Source: Pseudevernia furfuracea (taxonomy: Eukaryota > Ascomycota > Lecanoromycetes > Lecanorales > Parmeliaceae). Taken from it: a DNA stretch of 64,000 nt. The DNA lies in the NCBI GenBank assembly GCA_022315425.1, contig JAIUPT010000010.1, forward strand, positions 744,001 to 808,000, in the 5' to 3' direction. Positions 22,119 to 34,744 of this stretch are shown piece after piece. How positions within the stretch are numbered: position 1 is the first letter of the stretch; every line of letters begins with the position of its first letter. The position numbers were made by a program, and so were the translations under genes. Under the pieces are notes generated by a model. That model saw only the letters and a program-made list of their open reading frames with translations, searched no databases and was not told the origin of the DNA.

Positions 22119-24985
22119 TCATTTTGCATAAAATCCGCTCATCTCAAAGTCCAGAAGAAGCTGGCCGATGGTGTTTCCTCCCTCTTCGCTCGGCTCCTCA
22201 CTCGCATCGTGGATTTTAGTGCCGCCCTCGCCTCGCCGCTCGCTCAAACCTCTGCAAACGCTGATAAAGACTCCGAGTTTCTTTTTGAACTTCTCATAGG
22301 TCTCCTTCAGGTCCATGGTAAAACCCGAGGGGCCCAAGTCTCGGGTAGCTTCGGTCCTGGCGTGCCGCGCAAACACCAGTACCAGACTGAAAATTTCCTC
22401 GAGCAACTTCAGGACTTGCGCCTGTCGTTTCCTTAGGATCAAGGTAAACATGAGCCGGTCCAGCAAATTTTCGTGAAAGTCGCGCAGCTTGTGAAGACTG
22501 TCGCCATCGCTCGTGCCACCGCGGTCCAGGGCTTTGTCAACGTCTTTGAGCCTCCGTTGGAGGATATCCCAATTCGCTTGAACGCCATTGAAGAAATACC
22601 GACAGATTGCGGAGACAAAGTGGTGGCTTTCGACTCGGAAGGATTTAAATAGAGGGTCTGCTCGTAGTCGAACTCCAAAGCGCGATCTTGTGTCACAAAA
22701 GAGCTGGTTGGCGACGAACAGCATTCGTACTGCTCTTAGCAGGTGTTTGAAGACAACGTCATACTTTGCCAGAGAAGTTTGGGTAATCACTGCGTCCAAA
22801 GGCGGCGGAGGCCTATATTGAAGCCTCAAAAAGTCCAGAGCCTCGATAGAATTAGGGTCCATACAACGATGCAGCTCGTCTTCAGGCATGTCTCGAATGG
22901 CAAAACTCAGACCTCCAGGTAGCTCTTCTTGAAACATTGAAGAACCTTCGCCTCCTCGCCCGGATTCGTAAAAGCTTTCTGTCAAAATACCCATCAACGC
23001 TAATCGCAACTCAGAGCTCGCTGGTGGCCAAGTATCTCGAGAGCCTAATTTCAAGCCCGAGATACCAGCGCGGGAGCGACCTCTTTGGCGTTCAGCTGAG
23101 TCGAGTTCAGGGTCAAAAAGAGCATGCGAAAGGCGAGAGGCGAATACGCCGTCGCCAAAAAGGCTGTAGCGGTGAAGGAGAGAAAAGTGAGACGGTAAAT
23201 TGTGCTCTTTGAAAAGAAGACGTAGGCACGCACGGTTGATGAGAAGGGCCTGACTTGCGATTACAGGATTGAAAGACAGGAGGGGAAGCAGAGATAATGG
23301 GGGCGCAAAACTCTCTTCCTCTGGCAAGTCGTAGTAACTACACTTAGACAGAGGATTATTGCCCCTCTCCGCCTTCAAGTCGGGTAGTGGTTCCTCGAAG
23401 ATTGCCATGGACGCATGGATGTAGGTTTTCGCTGTCTCTTCTGAAAGCCCAATCGTCGCTATCTCAGGTTGCATGACGCCTTCTTTGTGCAGATACGCCT
23501 TTCCTAAATGGCCACCATGGAGGTTGAAATCCGCGATGGCTTTTTGAAGGTTTGCTTCATACTCCTGGGCTTGCAATTGTATTTTTTCCACATCCCGCCA
23601 GGAGAACAGCCATTCCATGTCAGGAGCCTCCGTAGTACCAGTGTGTGTCGGCCTCGAAAGAGGGTGTTGAGGTTGATAAGTTTCGAGTAGTCGCAGGCTC
23701 TTTCCAGTTTCGAAGATGATGAGAGAATCTTCTTCGGAGATGAAGTTTGGCATTGAAAGATGCTCAAAATCGTATTCAAGCTTCCTTGTCTCCTTACCGC
23801 CCTCAAGTCTTTGCGTTTCCTCTTTTACAACGACAAATTTCTGACCATGACTATGAATTCCAACAGCGGTCTTTTCCTTCAGACCCACCCACATGCTGAC
23901 AGAATCTAGCCAGGGTTTGGACACGCTCGCAAGAATCTGGAGCAACGCTGGCCGCATCCACTCAGCGGAGTTTTCGGAATCTTCTACATATTCGTAGAGC
24001 CGAGATAAGAGCTCTTCATTATTCCTGGCTGCGCCAACCTTAACGACCAGGTCATTAAGATAAGACAGTATTAAGCCAGGCCTTTCAAAAAGTGATTTGA
24101 TTTGGAGTAAACTACGCGCTGACCTCGATGAATCTCCGATTTGGGCGTGTACTGTTGCAATGAGTGCAGAGATGCTACCTGCCAAAGCTATGGATGTTGC
24201 AAATGACCTGCTCGAGGCTTGTATTTCGTCAATGAAAGAATGTAAAAGTTTTGTTTTGTTGCCATAATCGATGAAGGTAGCGCTTAGACTTTGAACTGTC
24301 TCGAGGCTGTATCCTGAGATACGCCCATTTCCGATGAGTGGAACAAAGGATCGTTCATGCTCTTCGTAGCGATATAGCACAGACTCTCTACCTAGTCCAA
24401 GCTCGAGAAGACTTGATAATAGAGCGAGGGATTTGATCACACATCCGGATCTTCTGCCAAGACCATCATCATCATTTCTATTGCCGTCCTGGGCGGCGAG
24501 AATGGCATCAAAAACCTGAGGCCCGCCTTCGCTGATATATGTAGTCCGAGGCTCTTTGAAGGTCTTATCATAGAAGGTCTCCCAACTTCTTAATTGGAGA
24601 GGTTTCTGCTCTTCCAGATCAAGTGGAAATGACCAGATGTCAGGCGTTTCGAAGATCTCAAATGATTCTGCGGAGGACAGCACGGAAGAAGCGTCGAGTG
24701 CGCCTAGGTCTTCTATGGGCCCATAGTCAAAGGTCGAGAGATCAGGCAGTTCGAGGTCTATGTCTTTCGATATCGCAAATTGTCCATGGCTTTCATCTTT
24801 TAGATCTATCGCACAGTATCAGCATCCAGTCCCTTCTTCTAAGTAATGATTGACAAAGATGTACTCAGTCGTTCAAATTCGAACGCTATGGAATCTGTTG
24901 CACGCTCGTCAAATTGAGCGAGGGTTGACGCTTTCCAAAGGTCTGGAATCGCGAACGCGTTTCCATCTCCGATCTGTTCATCCAT
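22119..24985 (-). CDS. Gamma-tubulin complex component, GCP5/GCP6-like (Spc97/Spc98 family)
   Basis: Exon 24985-24865 joins 24805-22119 in frame (intron GTACAT...TAG, 60 nt), giving 935 residues. The first exon supplies a typical start (MDEQIGDGNAFAIPDLWK). The protein has the two halves of the Spc97/Spc98 fold: an N-terminal helical part, then PNFISEEDSLIIFETGKSLRLL. A C-terminal part follows with LLINRACLRLLFKEHNLPSHFSLLHRY, FGDGVFASRLSHALFD and a long helical tail. The GKLGSRDTWPP-like stretch and large loops resemble fungal GCP5/GCP6 proteins more than GCP2/GCP3. It should act in gamma-tubulin ring complexes that nucleate microtubules at spindle pole bodies. The exact subtype is uncertain. 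Confidence 0.82.
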
Positions 24986-25199
24986 GAACCTCTGCGCGTA
25001 TGTTTCAACACGGAAAGGGACCCGGACTGCAAGAATCGGGCGACGCGACAATGTCACCAAGGCGCTAGTCTGGATTTACCAGCAGGATCGCTTTTCGAAG
25101 AATAGGGTTAGGGCTACCACTAGCGCTGTCCAGGACTTTTGGAGTCTGACGAGTCTGATAATAGTATTGAGAATCTTTACTTACACGTAATTCCCGGCC
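24986..25199. promoter_or_regulatory. Short bidirectional promoter between the GCP-like gene and EAF7
   Basis: Only 214 bp separate the divergent start codons of the gamma-tubulin complex gene and EAF7, so the two must share this control region. No specific factor site was identified. Confidence 0.6.
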
Positions 25200-26234
25200 A
25201 TGCCTCCCAAAAAGAAGGTCCGCCAGCCTTCCAGGGCTGCATCAACACCGGCTGGTGACGCGGTCGAGCAGGCAGAGGAGGAGACGCCAACCCCGCTGAA
25301 GGCGGACTTGGGCATAGAGAATGTCTTTTCACATGCGTGGACTGATGAGCAAGAGACATCGCTCTTCAAAAGCATGATTAGATGGAAGCCTGTAGGTTTG
25401 TTTCCGAAGTACATTAGATGGCCCAATCTATATGGCAGATTGCACTGACAGTCATTGCCAGGCATGCACAAGCACTTCCGGATGATATCTATCTCTGAGA
25501 ATCTGAGGAACCATGGCTACTTCTCTCCTCAAAATGCTCATACACGAATACCAGGAATCTGGGAGAAGCTGGGCAGTCTATACAATCTCGAGACCCTCGA
25601 TGCAAGAGTTAGTCTCCCAGAGATTGGGCCATGGCAAATTTAGACTTATAGCTTCTAGGAAGATGCTTTCGGTGAACCAATTCAAACAGACGGTGATCCT
25701 GCTAAGCAGCCCTTTTATCCGTTCGCACTACCTGAAGATGAATACTGGGACTTGATGTTCGCGAAGCGGTTAGCATCTGAAGGAACTTCATCACCGCCGC
25801 TGCTAGCCCACCAGCTCTCTGGCACGTCTATTGAAGGCGGAAGAGCGGCAAGAAGATACAGCACCGTGGACGACACAGATGGTATGCACGCTCATCATTC
25901 GGTGCGGAAGCGCGGAAGCTCAGTAAATTCTCCAGATCCACGTTCTTCGTCAGCATCAATCAGTGGGCAAAAATTAGGCCGTACCACTCGTGCGTCGAAG
26001 GGTACGCGAACATCGCTGCTAGCAGAAGTCTCAACGGTTGGAGGAAGACAGGGGAGTAAAGGCTCTGTGGATCAAGGTACTGACGATGGTCAGAAAGACG
26101 ACGAAGAGGACGGCGAGGCTATTGAGGAAGGGGAGAACGATAGCAAAGCTGCCATGCTGAAGGATACTAGCAAACCATCGAAAGGAGCTGCATCAAAAAA
26201 TAATGCGTCGCGGAGAAGTGGACGGAAGAGGTAG
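25200..26234 (+). CDS. EAF7: Chromatin modification protein Eaf7 (NuA4 histone acetyltransferase subunit, MRGBP-like)
   Basis: Exons 25200-25395, 25462-25607 and 25659-26234 give 305 residues. The first splice uses GTTTGT as donor, because this restores the conserved SMIRWKPVGMHKHFRMISIS segment of the Eaf7/MRGBP (CT20) domain at about residues 45-130. The second uses GTTAGT and gives LDAREDAFGEP. After the domain comes a low-complexity acidic and basic tail ending SRRSGRKR, possibly a nuclear localisation signal. Eaf7 with Eaf3 and Eaf5 forms a submodule of NuA4. Confidence 0.9.
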
Positions 26235-26624
26235 GGTTCGGAACTGCGGAATGGAATTGAAGGGGGGGCACAGCCGTCTCTGATATCCTCGGCATCAACC
26301 ATGACTTTTTGAGGCAATGTAAGCCATAGCTTCAAGAATCGACAGCAATAATAGGCTAAGTAAACTTGGTGCTCATGTGACTGATCTTCGTTGAAGGGAA
26401 CTGGAGGGTTGAGCCCCACCAAACCGTTTTGCCTCGGCCCTCGGCGCTCAAAGAGCACTGCAACCGTTAGTGCTGGTGGTGCCGTATGCTCCGCGTTCAA
26501 GAACACACGTAATTTTGGTCACTCTTACGACTATTTATCAAAGCAACTCTCGTCCGCCCTTCTCTTGTCTCTACTGATCCGGAGCTCCTATTCCCCTTTA
26601 CCTTCTTTGTTGATTGGCACCGGG
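26235..26624. other. Intergenic region upstream of carnitine acetyltransferase
   Basis: 390 bp with no separate gene visible. It contains the 3' end of EAF7 and the presumed promoter of the downstream gene. Confidence 0.5.
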
Positions 26625-28711
26625 ATGTTGCAAGCACTGGCAAGAAGCCGCTCAGCATTCCGGAATAGCTCAACGAGGGTCTACCCTGCAAAGGTAGCTT
26701 TAAAATTTGGCAGAGATTTAATTAATTGCAGAAAAGACTGACGGAATGTTCAGGCCTTCACCATGGCGCCAGCCAGCTCTAGACGGAGCTTGTCTGCGCT
26801 ACCCGAAGGTATGGGGTCTTTCCCCTCGTCCGGGCCCTTCCCATTGTCCCATCGCTAATACATTGCGTGTCAGGATACCGAGAAGACAGCTCGAAAGGAG
26901 CCATGCTACGGTTTGAAGATTCTCTCCCTAAACTACCGGTTCCTACTCTGGAAGAGACCTCAAAGCGTTACCTGAAATCCGTACAACCATTGCTGAGCAA
27001 AGCCGAGTTTGCAACCACGAGGAAGACCGTCGAAGATTTCGTGAAAACTGGTAGCATTGGACAGGAGTTACAGAAGAGGCTACAGGCCCGTCGGGAAGAT
27101 CCTAAACACCGGAATTGGATCTACGAATGGTGGAACGATGCAGCATACCTCAGCTATAGAGACCCGGTCGTGCCGTACGTGAGCTACTTTTATTCACATC
27201 GGGATGATAGGAGGCGGCGGAACCCAGCAAAGAGGGCGGCAGCATTGACTACAGCTGTCCTTGAATTTAAAAAGCAGGTAGACAGTGGGAATTTGGAACC
27301 CGAGTACATGAAAAGGCTTCCCATTAGCATGGAATCATACCAGTGGATGTTCAACGCATGCCGCATCCCTGGAAAATCAGTCGACCATCCAATCAAATAT
27401 TCCCATGAAGGCCACAAATACATTACGGTGGTCCGAAAGAACCAGTTTTTCAAGATGATGTACGAGGTCAGTGGCCAACAGCTCAACGCTGCAGAGTTGG
27501 AGACGCAGTTCAATCGAATTTACAAGATGGCGCAAAAGACTCCGGCAGTCGGTGCATTGACTACTCAAAATCGTGATATCTGGTACTCCGCCCGCGAGAC
27601 ACTTCTCTCGGCACATCCAGCCAATGCCGCTGCGTTGGAGGCAATCCAAGCTTCAGGCTTCCTGGTTTGCCTGGATGATGCCTCACCGGTAACGTTGGAA
27701 GAGCGTGCCCATCAATATTGGCACGGTGATGGCGCGAATAGATGGTTCGATAAACCCCTAGAATTCATCGTCAATGAGAATGGCACCTCTGGCTTCATGG
27801 GCGAGCACAGCATGATGGACGGCACACCTACTCATAGGCTAAACGACTACATAAATATGATGATCTTCACCAATAAGCTCGACCTCTCCGACTCCAACGT
27901 TCGCTCCGACCTCGCTGAGCCTGTGGCCGTCAAATTCCATGTCAACGAAGCTGTAAATAAGGAGATCCACCGGGCCATCTCCGACCATGAGAACCTAATC
28001 GCACAGCATGAGCTGAGGGTGCAAGCCTATCAAGGCTACGGCAAAGGCCTAATCAAAAAGTTCAAGTGCTCACCAGATGCTTACGTGCAGATGATCATCC
28101 AACTCGCTTACCACAAGATGTACGGCACCTGTCGTCCCACCTACGAATCAGCCGCTACTCGTCGCTTCCAACAAGGCCGCACCGAGACTTGCCGTAGCGT
28201 CAGTGATGAGAGCGTGGCATTCTGCGCTGCCATGGCGGACCCAGAGGTTACTCCCGATGAATGCGTAAAGGCTTTCCGAGCTGCTGTCGATGCCCATGTC
28301 AAGTACATCACTGATGCAAGCGACGGAAAGGGCGTTGACAGACATCTGTTCGGCCTGAAGAAGTGCTTGAAGGAGGGAGAGGAGTTGCCAGAAATCTTCA
28401 AAGATCGAGCATACGGATACAGCGGAACGTGGTATCTAAGCACCAGTCAATTGAGTAGCGAGTATTTTAACGGGTATGGGTGGAGTCAAGTCATAGATGA
28501 CGGCTTTGGCATTGCGTACATGATCAACGAGAATAGGTATGTATGGTCCAACCGGTTGATGGAATCATGACTAAAGATATGTAGCATTCAGTTCAACATT
28601 GTGAGCAAGGGGTTGGGCAGTGAGCGCATGAGCTTCTGGCTCAACGAGGCAGCGGGCGAGATTAGAGACTTGCTTCTCCCAACCACAGAAGGCCCAAAAG
28701 CAAAGTTGTAG
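26625..28711 (+). CDS. CAT2: Carnitine O-acetyltransferase, mitochondrial and peroxisomal
   Basis: Exons 26625-26693, 26754-26808, 26874-28536 and 28585-28711 give 637 residues. The catalytic histidine lies in GEHSMMDGTPT, and YGSGxWY/TSQLSSEYFNGYGWSQVIDDGFGIAYMI-type blocks identify the choline/carnitine acyltransferase family. The first exon encodes a basic, serine-rich presequence (MLQALARSRSAFRNSS). A second in-frame ATG in exon 2 (FTMAPASSRRS) could start a shorter form. The protein ends AKL, a type 1 peroxisomal signal. The enzyme moves acetyl units between peroxisomes, cytosol and mitochondria as acetylcarnitine, needed for growth on fatty acids and acetate. Confidence 0.93.
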
Positions 28712-29472
28712 AGTTGTATGGAAGCATTATTGTTGATTCCAGACGCATTTTGGGTCGGATACTGGACATTCTGTACATTCTACACCCTTCAAAAGCCATG
28801 GTTTGCTTCCAGTAGGGTGTACTCTATGTAGCAATAGCATCACATCATCCGGACAAGCTTCTGTATAAAAAGGTGCTCTCGAGTGGTATGACGACGACTT
28901 TTCCTTCTGGTCTTGAGTTGGCTCGCCAGGACTGTGTGGAGGGGCAAGGGACGAGAAGCTCGACCCCGCTTCGGCAAGTCGCGCGTTCCTGATTTGGCCC
29001 CTGTGCATCATGACATAGATCCCCCTCCCAAGTCCCAAAGCTGCCCGGATTACTCGTAGGCCCGAGTAAGATACCATCATAAGAAGTCATACGGAGTCAT
29101 GAGCTCAATAATAACAACACAGTAATAATAATCATAATAATAATTAATAACAATAATATTAAAGCCTCGTTCAGATCCAGAATTCCATGCGAAAGCATCT
29201 TCGCTTCTGCGTCCAGTTGGAGAAAGGAGAAAGGAAGTTGAGTCGGACAGGAACTGCTTTGTCTGCCTGGACATTGCCACACTGCACCTAGGGCATGCAT
29301 GACCCTTATGGAAAACTTGTGCATAACTCCCGCATTTGCACAACTGTCATTCGAAACGCTGTATCAATGACGAACAATCCCTCGTCTCCGCACCACAACC
29401 CTGTTTTCAATCACTCAGCCTCTACATCCCCACCTGGTCGGACCATGAAAACCGTCAAACCTCGACGCCAGA
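28712..29472. other. Intergenic region with an AAT-rich microsatellite
   Basis: 761 bp without a recognisable gene. At 29105-29160 there is an imperfect AAT/ATA-rich microsatellite. The rest contains the 3' end of CAT2 and the promoter of the Atos-like gene. Confidence 0.5.
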
Positions 29473-32132
29473 ATGCCTATCCCCCAAAATCCTGAACACC
29501 AGCTCACCAAAGTCCACATACAAGAAGAGCTTGCTGAACATCATGTCAATATGCGGAGACTGTCAGAAGAGAGCATAAGAACCGGATACTGTGACGGGCT
29601 AGTTCCAGATATTGCAACGGACGATGATGCCTTACAGACATGGAGAGAAGGCAGGGTTGGCAATAACGGAGAGGCATTTTGCAGTGATAGGGCCGAGTTG
29701 ATCGAACGGATCAAGAGAGGAGAAAGTCCCACTTGGATTCCCAATCAGAGGGTGAGTCGATGGTGATCTAGTCTTTGAAACCTGCATCCAAATATTTTGC
29801 TACGGTCCAAATCTACATAGCCATGGACTCTGCAAGTGTCCAAAAGCTGATTTCGTTGTATCACTTTGCTTGCTTGAACGTGGTGCGATGGTCAAGAAGG
29901 AGGAACATCACATGTAGCCTAGGTGCACGCTTCGTTGACCTACTTACAGGCAATGTCACGTTAGGGATAGTAGCTAATGGACATCTCGTGCAGCTGCAAA
30001 AGGAGTACCTCAAGACCAACAACGCGGATGTTTCAAACCTTCGACGCCAGCCATCGGAATGGAAAGTCCCCTCCCCTCTCCTTCCGGCCGCCGAACTCAA
30101 GAGTATCACACGGAAGCAGGATAATGCTTTGAATGATGGAATAAGTACACCATTAGAAATTCAGAGACCTAGGTCAGCTTTACACGCCGGGGACTTCACG
30201 GAGGAACAAGAAAAGGCAAATGAAACGTCACGGGACTCGCCACTGGTTTCCAGGTGCTTTGATGCTTTCCAAAAAGGGCCCCTAGGGACTTCACCAACAA
30301 CTCCTTGGTATGACGCGGCTTCATCGTTCAAGGAATTTCGTGCGAGCCCCCAAGTCAGCTCCCATGATCGAGACTACGCCACCTCAGATCGAAGGCCTTG
30401 GAGGAGCCGAGCACCATCGCTTAGCTCGTACTCATCATCAAGCTATGTACTCAAAGCCCCCACAACTCCATTGGTCCAGCAATCAAACAACACCGATCTG
30501 GACTTCTCCCCAACGATTCGTTCGGTCAGCCCCGAGAAAAGTAATAGGCGCCATACACTACCTCCCGATACCATTCAAGCTATGCACTCTTCCTCTAGTG
30601 GCCAAGCTTCGCCTTTCTCACAGGAAGCTCGTCATCCTCCGTCGTATCGAAGGGAAGGTTCTTTTCCCTATGGCCACCATCAGCGCAGATCTTTGACTTC
30701 AAATTGGTCTTTGCAAGCGTCCAGCTCTCCACAAACACCTGCGTACCTACGCCCGAGGCGGACGTCATTCTCTTCCGAGGCTTCGCCTCGGCAGCACGCC
30801 CATATGGTGGGATCATACGAAGAGTCTATTCTTCGTGGATGGATGTCAACCGCCCCATCTAGGCCTCTAGACTTTACGGCCCAGATTGGTGTTCTTGGTA
30901 AAGGCAGTTGCAAGCCCAAATGTCCAGCTCATGTGACAATTCCATTTCCTGCGGTATTCTATAGCTGGAGTGTAGGCAATGGCAGGAGCTCCGTGAACGA
31001 TGATCCTAGCCCCTACGTGGGCCACATCGATCTACAGCACTCGCTATCACCTCCAGAGCGTGAAGAGCCTCCGCCGCTTCAAGTAGAGGTTAATGATGAA
31101 TCTCAGACCAATGGGAAAGGTGTAGAGCATGATATTACGGCTGCAAAGGTTACTTCGAGAAGATCCAAGAAGAGAAGGCGCCCCTCGCCTGCATCTGCTC
31201 CGCCCAGAGGGAGCTACAGGATACCTGAGCAGGGCCAGTTACAGATTATCATCAAGAACCCCAACAAGACAGCGGTGAAGCTTTTTTTAATTCCATACGA
31301 CTTATGTGGGATGGAACCAGGCACCAAAACCTTTGTGCGACAGCGTTCCTACTCGGCCGATCCAGTCATCGATAGCCCTCTGGCCTCGAAATCTCAATCG
31401 GACCCAGCATTTATATCCGGCAAACCCACCCTACGCTACTTGATCCATTTGAACATTTGCAGCCCTTCAAAAGGACGATTCTACCTCTACCAGCAAATTA
31501 GAGTTGTGTTCGCGAACCGTGTGCCAGACAATAAAGAGCAGTTGCGAAACGAGATCCAGGTGCCCCAACCAAGGTTCAGCGCTTATAAACCGGCTAGAGA
31601 CTCGTTATCTCGTGCCAGCTCGAGCGCAGGTGCAAAGCTGACGGCAGAAAAGGCATACAGAAGACGGAGCTCTGGATTCGGATTTGGTAGCGATGAGGCG
31701 GATCATCATGCAACGCAGACCTTTACGAGCGGATCAACGTTGCCTTTCGATACTGGAACCCCCGTCCCTCCTATTCCTGCAATACCTTTCAACCTAGCAG
31801 TCTCACGGCAAAGGCCTAACAGGGACCAGGAGAGCAGCAATGGTGAGGCCATGGAGCTTGATAGTTCGAGGCCAACCACTGCATCAGACACAAAATCGCC
31901 GTTGAACGACAAAAGTAACAATCACTTGAATGGCGTACAATTATCAAGCTCGTACAAGAGCAGTTCGTCAAGCAATGGCAGTGACAGCTACAACAAGTTG
32001 AACAAAGGAGAGTCTGGCTACGGCGGCGTCTTTGGGAGGCCTAGTACTCCGGAGGCTGGCGAAGGCTTATTGGCAAGGAGATTGAAGGGATGGGGTGTAC
32101 AGCGAGATTCGAGACAGGTAGAGGGGATGTGA
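29473..32132 (+). CDS. Atos/FAM214-like conserved domain protein (DUF4210 plus Chromosome_seg domain)
   Basis: Exon 29473-29751 joins 29994-32132 in frame, giving 805 residues. The first exon starts MPIPQNPEHQL and runs to SPTWIPNQR; the intron (GTGAGT...CAG) is 242 nt, unusually long for this window. Two domains stand out. The Atos-like block near residue 382 is AQIGVLGKGSCKPKCPAHV. The C-terminal block near 480-620 includes QLQIIIKNPNKTAVKLFLIPYD, KTFVRQRSY and LRYLIHLNICSPSKGRFYLY. Between them are Ser/Pro-rich disordered stretches. Homologues in animals are nuclear regulators; the fungal protein has been linked to chromosome segregation in meiosis by domain name only. An unseen small exon inside the long intron cannot be excluded. 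Confidence 0.83.
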
Positions 32133-32682
32133 TGGTTTTTGGCAGCACGTCGTTTTTTTTCCAAGGTGGTTTCGGTGTTGAGAATAATTAGATAACGGGA
32201 CTCTAGAAATCAATATCAATATCACGTTAATAGTAATATGTAATACAAAGTCCGATGAACAAAATCCCCTCGATCTACTTTACCTTACAGTGCAGTACCC
32301 TCGTACCTACATACCTTACTGATTATTGAATCCACTGTAGATTGACTTGAAGTTCTTGGCGGGCCGTTCCTCTTGGCGTGTGGCCTGAGCTCCGGCAGAC
32401 CAATTTCCCGGGCCTTGGATACTCTAATATTAATAGTACGGAGTACTAGTGCTATGAAAATAATGACACTGATACACTGATACACTGATACACTGATACA
32501 TGGTATAAAGTGGCGACAAGTGTAAAAGTCGGGCTAATGTGCTTATCATAACTGCTTGTTCGCTTCCGGCACATTCTCACATTCTCTGGCCTCTGTATAG
32601 TACAATCAATATCCATTGTTTACGACTTCAAATTCCCCAATTCCGCCATCCCTCCCCCACAACTCCTCCTCCTTTGCTCACC
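32133..32682. other. Intergenic region upstream of ERG5
   Basis: 550 bp with no ORF of note. It has TACCT-rich words at 32278-32325 and an 8-bp minisatellite at 32468-32499. It should hold the ERG5 promoter; I could not identify a sterol-response element with confidence. Confidence 0.5.
32468..32499. repeat. Minisatellite, 4 x 8 bp (ACTGATAC)
   Basis: Four perfect tandem copies of ACTGATAC, about 190 bp upstream of the ERG5 start codon. Confidence 0.9.
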
Positions 32683-34443
32683 ATGGCCGCAGTTATGAAT
32701 GGAAGCTTTGCCTCGCCAATTGCAAATGCAGACTACACAGCTTGCAGCCCAGCAGATGGAGGGCTCCTTTCAAGAGTGTACAATGGCATGAGCGGACTCA
32801 GTGTCACCATCACAGTACTGTTGGTACTTGTAGCATATGACCAATGTGAGTTTTCATTATAACCCAAAGCTCCCACCAGTCGCTGAAATATGGCACAGTC
32901 AAATATGTCTGGAACAAAGGATCAATTGTGGGACCGTCTTGGAAAATGCCTTTCACAGGGCCCTTCTTGCAATCGGTGAACCCAAACATGGATGAATATA
33001 AGGCAAAGTGGGCAAGTGGGGACTTGAGCTGTGTTTCCGTCTTCCATAAGTATGGAGAAGCAGCTATGAAAGTAGCAATTGCAAATGCTGATCCGACTGT
33101 TTCAGGTTTGTGGTCATGGCATCGTCTCGGGATATGGCACGGAAGGTCTTCAATTCGCCTACGTTCGTCAAGCCTTGCGTGGTAGACGTAGCAATCAAGC
33201 TGCTCCGGCCTACAAACTGGGTGTTCCTGGATGGCAAAGCACATGTCGACTATCGCAAAGGTCTGAACGGCTTGTTTACCCGCCAGGCATTGGAGGCATA
33301 TCTGCCAGGTCAAGAGGAGGTCTATGATAAATACTTCGCTAAGGCTTTGAAAATATCAGAGCAAGGAGACAAGGAGAAGGGCGTACCTTTCATGCCATTC
33401 TTCCGGGAGCTCATGTGCGCCGTATCCTGCCGGACCTTCGTTGGCCATTACATGTCCGACAATGCAATCAAAAAGATAGCCGACGACTACTGGCTGATAA
33501 CCGCGGCTCTTGAACTTGTCAACTTTCCAATCATCCTTCCCTTCACCAAGACATGGTACGGGAAGAAGGCCGCGGATATGGTCCTCGACGAGTTTGCCAA
33601 ATGCGCAGCAAAGAGCAAAGCACGCATGGCTGTCGGCGGAGAAATCACATGCATCATGGACGCCTGGGTAAAGACTATGGTTGACTCCGCCAAATATAAT
33701 GAGAAAATTGCTAAAGGCATTGCGGTCAACCCGGAAGAGAAACCGGCCACGCTCGTCCGAGACTTCTCCGATTTCGAGATATCCCAAACGGTCTTCACGT
33801 TCCTCTTCGCCTCGCAAGACGCCACCAGTAGCGCCTGCACCTGGCTCTTCCAAACCATGGCCGACAGACCTGAGATCCTCGACCGCGTGCGCGCAGAGAA
33901 CCTCGCAGCCCGCAATGGTGACAAGGATGTTCGCTTCAGCATGGACTTGCTCGAAAACCTCCCATATACTCGCGCTGTTGTGAAAGAACTTCTTCGGTAC
34001 CGGCCGCCAGTTATCATGGTGCCCTATGTTGTCAAGAAGCCCTTCCCCGTCACAGATAGCTATACCGCGCCTAAAGGATCCATGATAATACCGAGCTGCT
34101 GGCCCGCGCTACATGACCCAGAAGTCTACCCAAATCCTGATTCGTACGATCCTGAGAGATGGATCAGTGGGGATGCGGAGACCAAGAGTAAGAATTGGCT
34201 TGTGTTCGGTACTGGTCCGCATTATTGTCTGGGACAGACGTATGCACAGTTGAATTTGATCGGAATGATTGGCAAAGCCAGTCTGTGCCTAGATTGGTCG
34301 CATAAGCCTACGGAGAAGAGTGAAGATATTGAGGTTTTTGCTACAATATTCCCACAGGTGAGTCTTTTGTCCGCAGAGAGGGAAGTGGTGCTGACAATTG
34401 GCAACAGGATCACTGCCCGTTGGTTTTCACGGAACGATCATGA
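32683..34443 (+). CDS. ERG5: Sterol C-22 desaturase Erg5 (cytochrome P450 CYP61)
   Basis: Exons 32683-32845, 32899-33049, 33106-34357 and 34408-34443 give 533 residues. The last exon codes only 11 residues (DHCPLVFTERS) but matches the conserved C-terminus. An N-terminal membrane anchor (LSVTITVLLVLVAYDQ) precedes PSWKMPFTGPFLQSVNP. The I-helix is FASQDATSSACTW, the ExxR motif is in VKELLRYRPP, and the heme-binding loop is FGTGPHYCLGQ with the cysteine thiolate. Erg5 introduces the C22-C23 double bond in ergosterol synthesis in the ER. Confidence 0.95.
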
Positions 34444-34744
34444 AATCTTTCGTCTTTGTTTCCCAGCTTGCCTGAGTCCTCAACGCTGTAATTAGATCTC
34501 CTATTCTCCTTCGTCCCGCGACACCAGATTCCCCGGAGTCCTTGTGGGTGGCTTTTACGCCCGTTCTGGGCGTTTATATAGCGTCTGAGATATATTACTT
34601 CGAAGGTCCAACATCCTCATAATACGATCACTCCACGATTTTCTGAACATCGCTCGAGATCAGGTTGCCTCGATGTCTTCTCTCCAAATACCTGATCTCG
34701 ATCTCTCTACCAAATTTCAATCCCGGAAGAGTTCACTTAAACCT
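34444..34744. other. Convergent intergenic region ERG5/rhodanese
   Basis: 301 bp between two convergent stops. Nothing recognised. Confidence 0.4.

Noticed and set aside
29752..29993. Extra coding exon inside the long first intron of the Atos-like gene
   Set aside because: The frame downstream of 29775 is open through part of the intron, but the segment has no resemblance to the rest of the protein, and the direct join gives a coherent sequence.
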